Positions 42,735 to 51,721 are shown, numbered from the stretch's first letter. The stretch is DNA of 60,739 nucleotides from Ktedonobacteraceae bacterium (GCA_035653615.1 DASRBN010000016.1:1-60739); one strand, 5' to 3'. The notes: generated from the letters alone by a model not told the origin. Numbers and translations: made by a program.

Positions 42735-43871
42735 ATGAATTTTGATCTCGACGCGGAGCAATTCGAAATTCGCGACATGGTACGTCGCTTCACCGAGCAA
42801 GAAATTACTCCTCATGCCGAGGAATGGGACGAAACGTATCACTTTCCCCGCGAAATCTACTCAAAAATGGGCGAACTCGGTCTGATGGGCATGACCACGC
42901 CTGAAGAGTATGGCGGCAGCGCCCTCAGCAGGCTCACGGCGGCGCTTGTTTACGAGGAACTGGCAAAAGGCGAGATGGCTACGGCTGTCGGCCTTTCGGT
43001 ACACAATATGATTACCGGGTCGATAGCGCGTTTCGGCAACGAGGAGCAACGCCAGCGCTGGGTGCCGCGCCTGGCTTCCGGCGAGCTGCTGGGTGCATTT
43101 TCGTTGAGTGAGGCATCGTCTGGAACCGATGCTGCGAGCCTGCAATGCCGCGCCGGACGCTCCGGCGATTCCTACGTGATTAATGGCACCAAGATGTGGG
43201 TCACGAACGGCGGCGAGGCCGATATCTATCTGCTGATGGTGCGTACCGCGGAGGGTAGGGGCTCAGCGGGCATCTCCTGCTTCGTGGTCGAGAAAGGCAC
43301 GCCTGGCTTCTCCTTTGGCAAAACAGAGCGTAAAATGGGTCTGCACTCCTCTCCGACGCGCGAGCTGATCTTCGAGAATTGCGAGATACCGCTTGCTAAC
43401 CGCATCGGCGAAGAGGGTCAGGGCTTCAAGATAGCGCTCGCATCGTTGGACGGTGGGCGCATCAACATCGGAGCCATTGCTGTGGGGGTGGCACAGGCGG
43501 CGTTTGAAACAGCCACAAAGTACGCGCACGAGCGCATGCAGTTCGGCCAGCCGATCAGCAGTTTTCAAGGCATCCAGTTCATGCTGGCGGATATGGCGAT
43601 GAAGATCGAGGCGGCGCGCCTGCTGGTCTACGAGGCAGCCTACAAGCTGGACGAGGGACAGAGCGCGAGCATGTATTCCTCGATGGCCAAGTGCTTCGCG
43701 ACCGATACGGCCATGGAGGTTACGACCAACGCCGTGCAGGTGCTGGGTGGAGCAGGCTACGTGCGCGATTATCCGGTCGAACGTTACATGCGTGATGTGA
43801 AGGTGGCGCAGATTTTCGAGGGCACGAATCAGATCCAGCGTGTGGTGATCGCACGGGCATTAAAGCATTAA
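42735..43871 (+). CDS. Acyl-CoA dehydrogenase
   Basis: A 378-residue FAD enzyme of the acyl-CoA dehydrogenase family, catalysing alpha-beta dehydrogenation of acyl-CoA and passing electrons to ETF. I chose ATG 42735 (GAGAGGAG site); the frame opens further upstream at 42693. It begins with MNFDLDAEQFEIRDMVRRF and has FSLSEASSGTDAASLQCRAG and MWVTNGGEADIYLLM for substrate and FAD binding. The C-terminal catalytic base is expected in VAQIFEGTNQIQRVVIARAL (Glu). Chain-length specificity cannot be seen. It is monocistronic, convergent with nuoN, and its stop codon lies inside a 70-bp palindrome. Confidence 0.93.
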   Translation: MNFDLDAEQFEIRDMVRRFTEQEITPHAEEWDETYHFPREIYSKMGELGLMGMTTPEEYGGSALSRLTAALVYEELAKGEMATAVGLSVHNMITGSIARFGNEEQRQRWVPRLASGELLGAFSLSEASSGTDAASLQCRAGRSGDSYVINGTKMWVTNGGEADIYLLMVRTAEGRGSAGISCFVVEKGTPGFSFGKTERKMGLHSSPTRELIFENCEIPLANRIGEEGQGFKIALASLDGGRINIGAIAVGVAQAAFETATKYAHERMQFGQPISSFQGIQFMLADMAMKIEAARLLVYEAAYKLDEGQSASMYSSMAKCFATDTAMEVTTNAVQVLGGAGYVRDYPVERYMRDVKVAQIFEGTNQIQRVVIARALKH

Positions 43872-43934
43872 ACTTGATAAGCATGGAAAAACGGCCTCGC
43901 GAGGTCGTTTTTCCATGCTTATCAAGTTTAATGC
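43865..43934. terminator. 70-bp palindromic terminator spanning both stop codons of acyl-CoA dehydrogenase and nuoN
   Basis: Arms 43865-43899 and 43900-43934 are complementary at all but one position (a G:T pair), with essentially no loop. The ends of both converging genes (His codon CAT plus TAA on each strand) are part of the arms. It serves both operons as terminator. Confidence 0.9.
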
Positions 43935-45637
43935 AGCATCATCTGCGCGCCCTGCTGTGCCACCGTCACCAGCCAGAACGGCAGAATCGTACCCATCAAG
44001 AAGGTGCCGGCCAGCGCGATATAGAGCTCCAGCCAGGTTGTCCAGGCAACAACCGGCTTGCTTTCGATAGTCTTTACCAGTGGAGACGACTTCGCGCGGC
44101 TGGTGGATGCCGGTTTGACGGCGACGGCAGTAGCCGCGCCGCCTGGAGCAGCGTTGCTCAATCTTGATGAGACCCGTCTTCCTGTAGGGACAGCGCCTGG
44201 TGCCTGTCCTTGCGCCTGTCCTGGCGTTGGCGCAGTTTCCCTCTCCATGAACATGGACGCAATTACGCGCAGGTAGTAGTACATGCCGAGTACGCTGGCA
44301 ACGACGCCGATAATCAGCAATTCCGGGTGGCCGCCTACAAGCGCGGCGTAGAAGATATAATATTTGGCGGCGAAACCGGCCATGGGCGGAAAACCGGCCA
44401 GGGCTATCATGAATAAGGCCAGCAATCCGGCCAGTACCGGCTGGCGATACCACAGCCCGCGTATCTCGCTCAGTGCGTTGCCGCTATTATCGGGCTTCTC
44501 CAACACCGAGACGACGCCAAAAGCGCCCAGGTTCAGGAATGTATAGCAGAGCAGGTAGAAGAGGATGGCAGACAGGCCAATTGTTCCGCCCACTACGACG
44601 CCAATCAAGAGATAGCCGGCGTGCGCGATGCTGGAATAGGCCAGCAGGCGCTTGACGTTGTTCTGTGCCAGCGCCAGCACGTTGCCGCCCACGATGGTCA
44701 GGATGGCGATGGCCCAGATTACCGGTTCCCAGGTTGTTTTCACCGGTGACAGCGCGACATCGAAGACGCGCGCAAAAGCGATCAGCGCCGCGGCCTTGGT
44801 GCCGACGGACATAAAAGCAGTGACGGGAGCCGGAGCGCCATCATAGACATCGGGCGTCCAGGCCTGAAATGGCACCGCCGACACCTTGAAAGCGAAACCG
44901 ACGATGAGTAGTCCCATCCCGATCAACAGCAATGTCGTATTCGAAGGATGCGCCGAGAGATAATTCCGAATGCCGGCGAACGAGGTATTGCCCGTCGCAC
45001 CATAGGTCATGGCAATGCCGTAGAGCAAGAAGGCCGAGGCGAATGAGCTGAGCAGGAAATACTTCATGCCGGCTTCCTGCGATGTAATGCGACGCGCGAC
45101 GAAGCCACAGAGAATGTAGAGGGCCAGCGAGAGCATTTCGATGCCCAGGAAGATGGTCAGGAAACTGGTGGCCGCCGCCATAATCATCATGCCGAGGGCG
45201 GCCAGGAGCATCAGGGCATAATATTCTCCCTGGTGGGGAATATTCAGGCGACTCAGATAACCGGGAGATAGGAGAACGCCCAGGAAACCGGCGCTGAGGA
45301 TGATGATATAGGCATACAGCGTTCCCTCGTCAGAGCCGATCATCGAATTGAAAGCAGTCTGATGATCTCCTACGAAGAACAGGACGATGGTGGCTGCAAA
45401 AGCCCCCAGTATGCCCAACAAACTCAAGACCGGCAGCGGCAGGAAGCTAAAAGGCAAGGCATTCGAGGGAGCTTCCATGCTATCCACGGGAAGCGCTCCT
45501 GATTTGCTTTGCTGCTTTTGCGCCGGTCGTGTCAGAAGTAAATCCGCCAGCAAAACCAGCAATGCGGTGCCTGCCAGAACTATCAGGGGGATGATGCGCC
45601 CCCAATCGGCAGCAGAGACGATAAATGTGAACGACAT
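43928..45637 (-). CDS. nuoN: NADH-quinone oxidoreductase subunit N
   Basis: An antiporter-like, proton-channel subunit of complex I with 13-14 helices. The start is ATG 45637 behind AAGGAG. Family marks include FFLGIEMLSLALYILCGFV-type helices (here TIFLGIEMLSLALYIL) and VPFQAWTPDVYDGAPAPVTA with the channel Lys/Glu. At 569 residues it is longer than the usual ~480. The excess is a hydrophilic insertion between the last two helices (TPGQAQGQAPGAVPTGRR through KPASTSRAKSSPL), part of which is translated family-C repeat. It is the last gene of the operon, ending in a palindromic terminator. Confidence 0.93.
   Translation of the reverse strand: MSFTFIVSAADWGRIIPLIVLAGTALLVLLADLLLTRPAQKQQSKSGALPVDSMEAPSNALPFSFLPLPVLSLLGILGAFAATIVLFFVGDHQTAFNSMIGSDEGTLYAYIIILSAGFLGVLLSPGYLSRLNIPHQGEYYALMLLAALGMMIMAAATSFLTIFLGIEMLSLALYILCGFVARRITSQEAGMKYFLLSSFASAFLLYGIAMTYGATGNTSFAGIRNYLSAHPSNTTLLLIGMGLLIVGFAFKVSAVPFQAWTPDVYDGAPAPVTAFMSVGTKAAALIAFARVFDVALSPVKTTWEPVIWAIAILTIVGGNVLALAQNNVKRLLAYSSIAHAGYLLIGVVVGGTIGLSAILFYLLCYTFLNLGAFGVVSVLEKPDNSGNALSEIRGLWYRQPVLAGLLALFMIALAGFPPMAGFAAKYYIFYAALVGGHPELLIIGVVASVLGMYYYLRVIASMFMERETAPTPGQAQGQAPGAVPTGRRVSSRLSNAAPGGAATAVAVKPASTSRAKSSPLVKTIESKPVVAWTTWLELYIALAGTFLMGTILPFWLVTVAQQGAQMMLH
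44182..44209. repeat. Family-C repeat inside nuoN
   Basis: CTGTAGGGACAGCGCC followed by TGGTGCCTGTCC, in frame in the nuoN C-terminal insertion; on the coding strand it gives GQAPGAVPTG. Confidence 0.8.
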
Positions 45638-45723
45638 AGAAAAATCCTTCTCCTTGCATCCTGCCCGAGTGCGATAGCACTAACCGCGAACGAGCGGCGT
45701 TGGCAGGATGGATAGGTGCCGAG

Positions 45724-47274
45724 TTAATGTATCAAAGCACTTCCAATATTCTGCAAGGTATTGACGACAGACGGTTCCATCAGGTTCGTAAGCGGGTTGG
45801 GTTGAAAGCCGATATAAAAGATCAGCGCCAGCAGTGGCAGAAGGGTCATGAACTCGCCAACGTTGATGTCGCTGAGCGTACCCTTGCGTAGCAGCGCGCC
45901 TACCGCACCCTCTTTCTGTAGCGGGCCTTCCATGATGCCGAGAACGAAGCGAATCATGTACCAGGCCGCGGGCACAATCACAGCGGTACCCAGCACGCCA
46001 TATATAGCATGCGCGCGGAACACGCCGATCAACGCCAGAAACTCGCCGGCAAAACTATTGAGTCCGGGCAGGCCAAGCGATGAGAGCGCGGCTATCATCA
46101 TCACGGTTGCCAGCAAGGGAATGCGCAGCGCAAGCCCGCCAAAGTCGCTCAGCTTGCGCGTACCGGCGCGGGCCTCGATAAAGCCGGCGATCAGGAAGAG
46201 CGCGGTGATCGTGATGCCGTGATTGACCATCTGTAGCACCGAGCCTTCGACTCCCTGCACATTGAACGCGAAGATGCCCAGCATGATGATGCCCAGGTGG
46301 CTGATGCTCGAATAGGCGAGCAGGCGTTTGATATCGATCTGTACCAGGGCCATCAACGCGCAATACAGGATGCCGATGACCGCCAGGATATTGATGAGCG
46401 GCGCGAAGTAATGCACAGCGTTGGGAAAGAGCGGCAGGCAAAAGCGCAGGAAACCATATGCTCCGGTCTTCGACATGGCGCCGGCCAGCATTGCCGTCAC
46501 CGGCGCGGGCGCTTCGCTATAGGCATCGGGCAGCCAGCTATGGAACGGCACAAGCGGCACTTTTACGGCGAACGCGGCGGCAAAGGCCAGGAACAACCAG
46601 GTCTGCACGCCCGGACTAACAGTACCATTCAGCAGGGTCGCCAGGTCGAGCGTATAGCTGCCGCCTGCCGCCTGCTGGTGATAATAGCCGAGGGCAATAA
46701 TGCCGGCCAGCATCAGCAGGCTGCCAACCGAGGTATAGAGTACAAACTTGATGGCGGCATAAATGCGTCGCTCGCCGCCCCAACTACCGATCAGGAAATA
46801 GGCCGGGATCAGCATTACTTCCCAGAAAATATAGAACAGGAAGAGGTTAGTCGAGAGAAAAACGCCCAGGATGCCACATTCCAGCAGCAGCATGAAGGCC
46901 ATATAGTTCTTGACCTTCTGCTCGATGCGGAACGACGCGCCGATACATACCACCGTCAGCAGTGAGGTGAGCGCGACCAGCAGCAGGCTGATGCCGTCAA
47001 CTCCCAGGCTATAGTTAATGCCGATGCCCGAAATCCAGGTGAATTGCTCGTTGAAAAGGAATGTGCTGCTGGGAGCTGAACCGATAATGGTTGAACTGAC
47101 GGTCAGATTGGCCTGCGAATAGGCCAGCATCAGGCCCAGGACAAGCATGAGGTCGGCCCAGGCAAAACCCAGGGCCGTCCAGCGCATCGCGTTTTCTCGT
47201 CCCCTCGGAAAGAACAGCACGACTATGCCCCCCAGTAAGGGCAGGAATGTGATCAGAGATAATAATGGAAACAT
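45724..47274 (-). CDS. nuoM: NADH-quinone oxidoreductase subunit M
   Basis: A 516-residue antiporter-like membrane subunit, normal length, with about 14 helices. Characteristic parts are NYSLGVDGISLLLVALTSLL near residue 85, LLECGILGVFLSTNLFLFYI with WEVMLIPAYFLIGSWGG, and VPLVPFHSWLPDAYSEAPAP containing the conserved channel residues. FAGEFLALIGVF marks the broken helix region. Its ATG at 47274 is 4 bp past the nuoL stop, so translation is coupled. Together with NuoL and NuoN it drives three of the four proton paths. Confidence 0.95.
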   Translation of the reverse strand: MFPLLSLITFLPLLGGIVVLFFPRGRENAMRWTALGFAWADLMLVLGLMLAYSQANLTVSSTIIGSAPSSTFLFNEQFTWISGIGINYSLGVDGISLLLVALTSLLTVVCIGASFRIEQKVKNYMAFMLLLECGILGVFLSTNLFLFYIFWEVMLIPAYFLIGSWGGERRIYAAIKFVLYTSVGSLLMLAGIIALGYYHQQAAGGSYTLDLATLLNGTVSPGVQTWLFLAFAAAFAVKVPLVPFHSWLPDAYSEAPAPVTAMLAGAMSKTGAYGFLRFCLPLFPNAVHYFAPLINILAVIGILYCALMALVQIDIKRLLAYSSISHLGIIMLGIFAFNVQGVEGSVLQMVNHGITITALFLIAGFIEARAGTRKLSDFGGLALRIPLLATVMMIAALSSLGLPGLNSFAGEFLALIGVFRAHAIYGVLGTAVIVPAAWYMIRFVLGIMEGPLQKEGAVGALLRKGTLSDINVGEFMTLLPLLALIFYIGFQPNPLTNLMEPSVVNTLQNIGSALIH

Positions 47275-47278
47275 TGCC

Positions 47279-49312
47279 CTACCCTCTCACCGCGTAATAA
47301 AGAATAATCAGTACAACGCCCAACAGGATAGCCAGGGCGTAGTTGCGCATGTAGCCGGTTTGCAGGCGGCGCAGCAAGGCGCTCGTCCCTCCCAGTATCC
47401 AGGCTACACCGCGGCTTCCGCCATCGAGCAGATCGCCCTCCAGCAAATTCGATGCCGTGCGGCCTATCCATTGTACCGGTTGAATCACGAGCAAGATGAG
47501 CAATTCATCCACGTAGTACTTATGAAATACCAGCTGGTAGACCAGGTTCCTGTTCTCTTTATATTGGAAGCCGCGCCTGTACAATGCCCAGGCTCCCAGG
47601 ATGCCGAGTACTGCCACGATGATACTTATACCCGTCGAGACCCATTGCAGGCCCAGCGATGCAGCCGCCACACGTGCTGGAACGCTCGTCCACTGTGAAT
47701 TGGTGAAAACGGGATCGAGGAACGCGAAGATTGGCTGCCAGCGCGGAAGACCGATAATCGCGAACGATCCAATCACCCCTCCAATCGCGGAGAGGACAGC
47801 CAGAATAATCATCGGCACAGTCATCACAGAGGGTGCCTCGTGAATATCGTATACGTTCCTGATGCGCGGGCCGTGATCCGGCTCCTCCTCGTCCTCATGA
47901 GCATATTCCGTGGAAGTCAGGCCCCGGTAAGAGCCTGCGAAGATGCCGAACACCAGCCGGAACATGTAGAAAGCGGTCAGCCCTGCCGTCAGGATACCCA
48001 GAATCCAGAGGATGTAGTACAGCGCGCCCCCGCCGCTGCTGGCCTGTGCCAGTACAGACCCCAGGATATCATCCTTGCTCCAGAAACCTGCCAGCGGCGG
48101 AATACTGCTGATTGCCAGGGCAGCGATCAAAAACGTCCAGAACGAGATTTTTAGCCGGTAGCGCAGTCCGCCCATTTTACGCATATCCTGTTCGCCGTGT
48201 AGCGCGTGAATAACCGCGCCCGCGGCCAGGAAGAGCAGCGCCTTAAAGAAGGCATGCGTGACGAGATGAAAGATACCGGCGCTGTAGTTCTGCACGCCCT
48301 CGCCTAAAAACATGTAACCAAGCTGGCTGATGGTCGAATACGCCAACACGCGCTTGATGTCGAGCTGGAAGAGAGCGATGGTCGCGGCATAGAGAGCGGT
48401 AACGGCTCCGATGATGGCAACAACCTTCAGCGCTGTAGGCGAAACCGTGAACAGTGGATTGGCGCGGGCTACCAGGTAGACACCGGCTGTTACCATTGTC
48501 GCGGCATGGATCAGCGCGCTGACGGGCGTGGGGCCTTCCATGGCGTCGGGCAGCCACATATAGAGGGGTAACTGCGCCGATTTCGCTGTACAGGCCAGGA
48601 ACAGCAGCAGGCAAATGACGGTGATGGTTAACGTGGTCACCCCTCCGCTCGTTACCTGATTGAAGACGCCAATGCCGTTATTATTCGAATAGAAGCTGAG
48701 CGTGCCGAAATGCTTGAAGATGATGAAGATGGCGATCATCAAACCGAAGTCGCCGATGATATTGATGACCAGGGCTTTGCGGGCCGCATCGACAGCTGAG
48801 CGGCGCGTAAACCAGAAGCCGATCAACAGGAACGAGGCCAGGCCGACCAGTCCCCAACCAACCAGCAGGAAGAGGAAGTTATCGGCGCTGACCAGCAGCA
48901 CCATGGCGAAAATAAAGAAGTTCAGGTAACAGAAGAAACGCCAGAACCCTGGATCGTCTTCCATGTATCCTGCTGAGTAGATATGAATGAGAAAGCCTAC
49001 GCCCGTAACCACCATCAACATGGTTGCAGAGAGCGGATCGAAGAGCAGCCCGAAGCTGATGACCAGCGGTGATGCGCCGGTTGTTGTGCCCGAGGAAACC
49101 CAGGTGTAGAGTAGTTGATCGCTGAAGCGCGCGGTAACAGGCGAAGTGGCCAGCATCGAGAAGAAGCTGATGGCCGCGAACAAAAAGGCCAGCCCGCACG
49201 CTCCCAGCCCCACCGTCAGTATCGCGGAGCGCGTCATTGCCCGACCGGCCAGACCCAGGATAATGAATCCGAGCAGGGGCAAGAGCAGCACGTATGGTGT
49301 CAGATTCGTCAT
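47279..49312 (-). CDS. nuoL: NADH-quinone oxidoreductase subunit L
   Basis: A 677-residue distal antiporter-like subunit, normal length for NuoL, including the C-terminal lateral helix that clamps the membrane arm. Visible are GLLFDPLSATMLMVVTGVGF, the channel segment LPLYMWLPDAMEGPTPVSAL, and HALHGEQDMRKMGGL followed by AGFWSKDDILGS. The 3' part has a cytosolic linker (YAHEDEEEPDHGPRIRN) before the last helices. The start ATG 49312 comes 6 bp after nuoK and has a weak ribosome site, consistent with coupling. Confidence 0.95.
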   Translation of the reverse strand: MTNLTPYVLLLPLLGFIILGLAGRAMTRSAILTVGLGACGLAFLFAAISFFSMLATSPVTARFSDQLLYTWVSSGTTTGASPLVISFGLLFDPLSATMLMVVTGVGFLIHIYSAGYMEDDPGFWRFFCYLNFFIFAMVLLVSADNFLFLLVGWGLVGLASFLLIGFWFTRRSAVDAARKALVINIIGDFGLMIAIFIIFKHFGTLSFYSNNNGIGVFNQVTSGGVTTLTITVICLLLFLACTAKSAQLPLYMWLPDAMEGPTPVSALIHAATMVTAGVYLVARANPLFTVSPTALKVVAIIGAVTALYAATIALFQLDIKRVLAYSTISQLGYMFLGEGVQNYSAGIFHLVTHAFFKALLFLAAGAVIHALHGEQDMRKMGGLRYRLKISFWTFLIAALAISSIPPLAGFWSKDDILGSVLAQASSGGGALYYILWILGILTAGLTAFYMFRLVFGIFAGSYRGLTSTEYAHEDEEEPDHGPRIRNVYDIHEAPSVMTVPMIILAVLSAIGGVIGSFAIIGLPRWQPIFAFLDPVFTNSQWTSVPARVAAASLGLQWVSTGISIIVAVLGILGAWALYRRGFQYKENRNLVYQLVFHKYYVDELLILLVIQPVQWIGRTASNLLEGDLLDGGSRGVAWILGGTSALLRRLQTGYMRNYALAILLGVVLIILYYAVRG

Positions 49313-49318
49313 AATTGG

Positions 49319-49618
49319 TTAGCCTCGCAATGCATTCATGTCGTCGACATCGATATCGCGGCGCGTGCGGAAGATGGAAACGATGATGGCCAGACCTACC
49401 ACTACCTCTGCCGCGGCAACGGTCAACACGAGAAAAACAAACATCTGCCCATCCACCGAGTTTAGAAAATGCGAGAAGGCCATAAACGAGAGATTGACGG
49501 CATTCAACATCAATTCAATCGACATAAAGATAACCAGTGGATTGCGCCGCACAAGCACTCCCACCACCCCCACCGTAAAAATGATGGCGCTTACTATTAA
49601 ATATCCCGATAGTTGCAT
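49319..49618 (-). CDS. nuoK: NADH-quinone oxidoreductase subunit K
   Basis: A 99-residue, three-helix subunit of standard length, starting at ATG 49618 behind GGAGG. The conserved Glu in helix 2 is in [15 protein letters not shown], and the helix-3 Glu in [15 protein letters not shown]. These two glutamates connect the quinone-proximal proton path. The C-terminus [14 protein letters not shown] is the usual polar end. Confidence 0.96.
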   Translation of the reverse strand: MQLSGYLIVSAIIFTVGVVGVLVRRNPLVIFMSIELMLNAVNLSFMAFSHFLNSVDGQMFVFLVLTVAAAEVVVGLAIIVSIFRTRRDIDVDDMNALRG

Positions 49619-49630
49619 AATTTCCTCCAG

Positions 49631-50167
49631 CTATGACCTGCGCCCAAATACCATCGCGCCCAGGATTGCCACGACGATCAACAGGCTCGTCACCTCAAAA
49701 GGAAAGGCGAAACCATGGAACAGCGCGAGGCCGAACGCCTGAATGTCGCCCTGCGTCGTTACCTCATGCGCGAGACTGTTCGCTCCGGTAGCGATGGCGC
49801 TGTTATTGATGGTCGCCGTATAGAAAATCAGGTAGCTCAAGGAGCCGACAAGAACAATACCCAGCGCGGCAGCTACTCCCCGCTGCCAGGGAATGCGGTC
49901 GGGCGGCTCGTTATCCGGGGCTTCCGAGGCCAGCATGGTGACGACAAAGAGGAATAAGACCATGATCGCGCCGGCATAGATCAGGATTTGCACAATGGCA
50001 ATGAACAACGAGTTCAGTTGCAGGTAGAACAGCGCCAGGAAGAGCAGCGTCAGGATCAGGCTCAGGGCGCTGTGTACGGCATTGCGAAACGCGATCACCC
50101 CGATGGCGGAAGCAACGCTGGCGATTGCCAGCAAAAAGAAGGTAACGACTGTTGGCGTGACGTTCAT
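49631..50167 (-). CDS. nuoJ: NADH-quinone oxidoreductase subunit J
   Basis: A 178-residue five-helix subunit. The start ATG 50167 overlaps the nuoI stop as ATGA. NuoJ is poorly conserved, but LFLALFYLQLNSLFIAIVQI with LIYAGAIMVLFLFVVTML is diagnostic; the glycine/tyrosine segment forms the pi-bulge helix that changes shape during turnover. Helix 5 is PFEVTSLLIVVAILGAMVFG. Confidence 0.95.
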   Translation of the reverse strand: MNVTPTVVTFFLLAIASVASAIGVIAFRNAVHSALSLILTLLFLALFYLQLNSLFIAIVQILIYAGAIMVLFLFVVTMLASEAPDNEPPDRIPWQRGVAAALGIVLVGSLSYLIFYTATINNSAIATGANSLAHEVTTQGDIQAFGLALFHGFAFPFEVTSLLIVVAILGAMVFGRRS

Positions 50168-50805
50168 ACCTTTTCCCAGTCCTTTCCCCGCTGCAACTTC
50201 CGGCGATCCTCGTCCTGTTCTTCGTCCGTTAGCAACACGGGTTCCTGGGTGGGAATAGTGCCCAGGCCGACGGCGGCGGCGCTGGCCTGCGAGCCATCAA
50301 ACACATGCGTTTCCTGTGGAATCGGTTGTGGGGCCTCGGGCGGGGGCGGCTCGAACCAGACGGCAGCTGAACCGACCGTTGCCTGTCCCTCGGGCTCAAG
50401 CAGTTGTTCCTTGTGATAAACCATATCTTCTGGATAGTACGAAGCCAGTTTATAGATGCGCTCCAGCGTAATGGCCCCGGTTGGGCAGGCCGCTTCACAA
50501 TAGCCACAGAAGATGCAGCGCAGCAGGTTTACGTCGAAGACCTTCGCGTATCGTTCGCCTGGAGAGACGCGATTCTCCTCGGTATTCTCCTCGGCCTCGA
50601 TATAGATGGCGTCGGCGGGACAGGCGCCCGCGCACAGGTAGCAGCCGACGCAACGTTCCAGCCCATTCTCATAGCGGTGCAGCACGTGCCGCCCGCGAAA
50701 ACGCGCCGGCAACTCGCGCTCCTGCTCCGGATAGGAGACCGTCGTCGGCTTCTTGCCCATATTTCTCAGGGTGGTTGCCATACCCTTGATGATGTCGAAT
50801 GACAT
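50164..50805 (-). CDS. nuoI: NADH-quinone oxidoreductase subunit I (2x[4Fe-4S])
   Basis: A 213-residue ferredoxin-like subunit carrying clusters N6a and N6b next to the quinone site. The start is ATG 50805 behind AAGGAG, 12 bp after the PIN toxin gene. Cluster motifs are CVGCYLCAGACPADAIYI and CIFCGYCEAACPTGAITLE. The N-terminal GMATTLRNMGKKPTTVSYPE and the heme-free RGRHVLHRYENGLERC are typical. The C-terminus (about 150-213) is longer and Pro/Glu-rich than in most bacteria. The upstream neighbour is a toxin-antitoxin pair, not nuoH as usual. Confidence 0.96.
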   Translation of the reverse strand: MSFDIIKGMATTLRNMGKKPTTVSYPEQERELPARFRGRHVLHRYENGLERCVGCYLCAGACPADAIYIEAEENTEENRVSPGERYAKVFDVNLLRCIFCGYCEAACPTGAITLERIYKLASYYPEDMVYHKEQLLEPEGQATVGSAAVWFEPPPPEAPQPIPQETHVFDGSQASAAAVGLGTIPTQEPVLLTDEEQDEDRRKLQRGKDWEKV

Positions 50806-50817
50806 GGTGTGAACTCC

Positions 50818-51294
50818 TTATGGTTCCTGAGATTGTTGCTCAGATTCTATTTCTTTTTTCAAGTTGTCTAGTAGCAATATTTTTATGTCCGGCAAAGATT
50901 GAAAGTGGACATCATTCGTTAGAAAATAGGAAGCCCCACCAAGAATGGCAGTAGCTAGTTGAATAGAGTCAGGTGTCCGAATTTTATAAAGTGCTCGTAG
51001 GCGCGATGCCTCTTCTGCGATTTCTCGATTGATAATGTTAGTAGATAAACCTTCTGTATCGAAAAGAAGTGTTCGATACTCTTGAGCGAGCTCTATGTCA
51101 CCATTTCGGATCGGATGAACGAGTACTTCAAGCAAAGTAATAACGGATGTTACAACCTCAAATTCGCCGTGCTCTATTGCTCTGAAGAAAGGCTCAACAA
51201 CCTTTAAGTAAGTAGGATGTTCTTCGATATAATATATCAACGGCATCGTATCAAAACCCACTACACTTCCACGTAGTGAGTCTATCGTTCCCAT
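50818..51294 (-). CDS. PIN-domain toxin (VapC-like) inside the nuo operon
   Basis: A 158-residue protein. I chose ATG 51294, behind AGGAGG; the open frame reaches 51342. The acidic PIN residues are visible: Asp in VVGFDTMPLIYYIEEHP, Glu in LLEVLVHPIRNG, Asp in IRTPDSIQLATAIL and Asp in FLTNDVHFQSLPD. PIN toxins are RNases that cut tRNA or rRNA. Its start overlaps the end of the antitoxin gene by 13 bp, the usual TA layout. It is inserted between nuoH and nuoI in the same orientation and so is probably co-transcribed with complex I genes. Confidence 0.85.
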   Translation of the reverse strand: MGTIDSLRGSVVGFDTMPLIYYIEEHPTYLKVVEPFFRAIEHGEFEVVTSVITLLEVLVHPIRNGDIELAQEYRTLLFDTEGLSTNIINREIAEEASRLRALYKIRTPDSIQLATAILGGASYFLTNDVHFQSLPDIKILLLDNLKKEIESEQQSQEP

Positions 51295-51503
51295 GAGTTC
51301 CGTTCCTCCTCTATGTATCTTTCCACATCGATTTTCCGCCATACCTCTTTACCCAACCCCTTGAACTCCGTGATGCGATGCTTAGGTCGCGGTGCATTCT
51401 GTTGACGAACAAGTGCAGCCAACTCCTCCAACAGCCGGAGTTGCTCATCTGGCGTGAGGTTTCGCGCATAATTTAATGCTTCTTGATAGGTGTGAGTTGA
51501 CAT
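51282..51503 (-). CDS. Antitoxin of the PIN-domain pair
   Basis: A 73-residue acidic/helical protein from ATG 51503 behind AAGGAG. It has a helical start (YQEALNYARNLTPDEQLRLL, EELAALVRQQ) and a C-terminal toxin-binding tail EVWRKIDVERYIEEERNSWE, a pattern common in small cyanobacterial and Chloroflexota antitoxins that neutralise PIN toxins. I do not see a known DNA-binding fold, so autoregulation is uncertain. It overlaps the toxin gene by 13 bp. A related tail fragment lies right upstream (51611-51721). Confidence 0.75.
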   Translation of the reverse strand: MSTHTYQEALNYARNLTPDEQLRLLEELAALVRQQNAPRPKHRITEFKGLGKEVWRKIDVERYIEEERNSWER

Positions 51504-51610
51504 AGCCTTCTCCTTGCAACTTCTGTTACCGATACCACTCAAATCATATCAGAGTCATCACCACTTGTCACATTACTAACGATGCAAGATTTACATATGC
51601 TACCGGACGA

Positions 51611-51721
51611 TTACCAGGATTTGCGTTCTTCCTCGATAAATTTCTGCACATCAATACCTTGCCATGCTTCTACTCCTGAACAGTTAATTGTAAGGCTCTT
51701 CTCGCTATATGGGAATTGATC
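51611..51721 (-). pseudogene. Remnant of a second antitoxin
   Basis: Between nuoH and the intact antitoxin gene, one minus-strand frame reads EAWQGIDVQKFIEEERKSW and then stops (TAA 51611-51613). This matches the EVWRKIDVERYIEEERNSW tail of the intact antitoxin. The segment before it (DQFPYSEKSLTINCSGV) fits an antitoxin start, but there is no start codon; the frame runs out into the nuoH 3' end in another phase. It is therefore a decayed copy, and no matching toxin is left. Confidence 0.65.
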
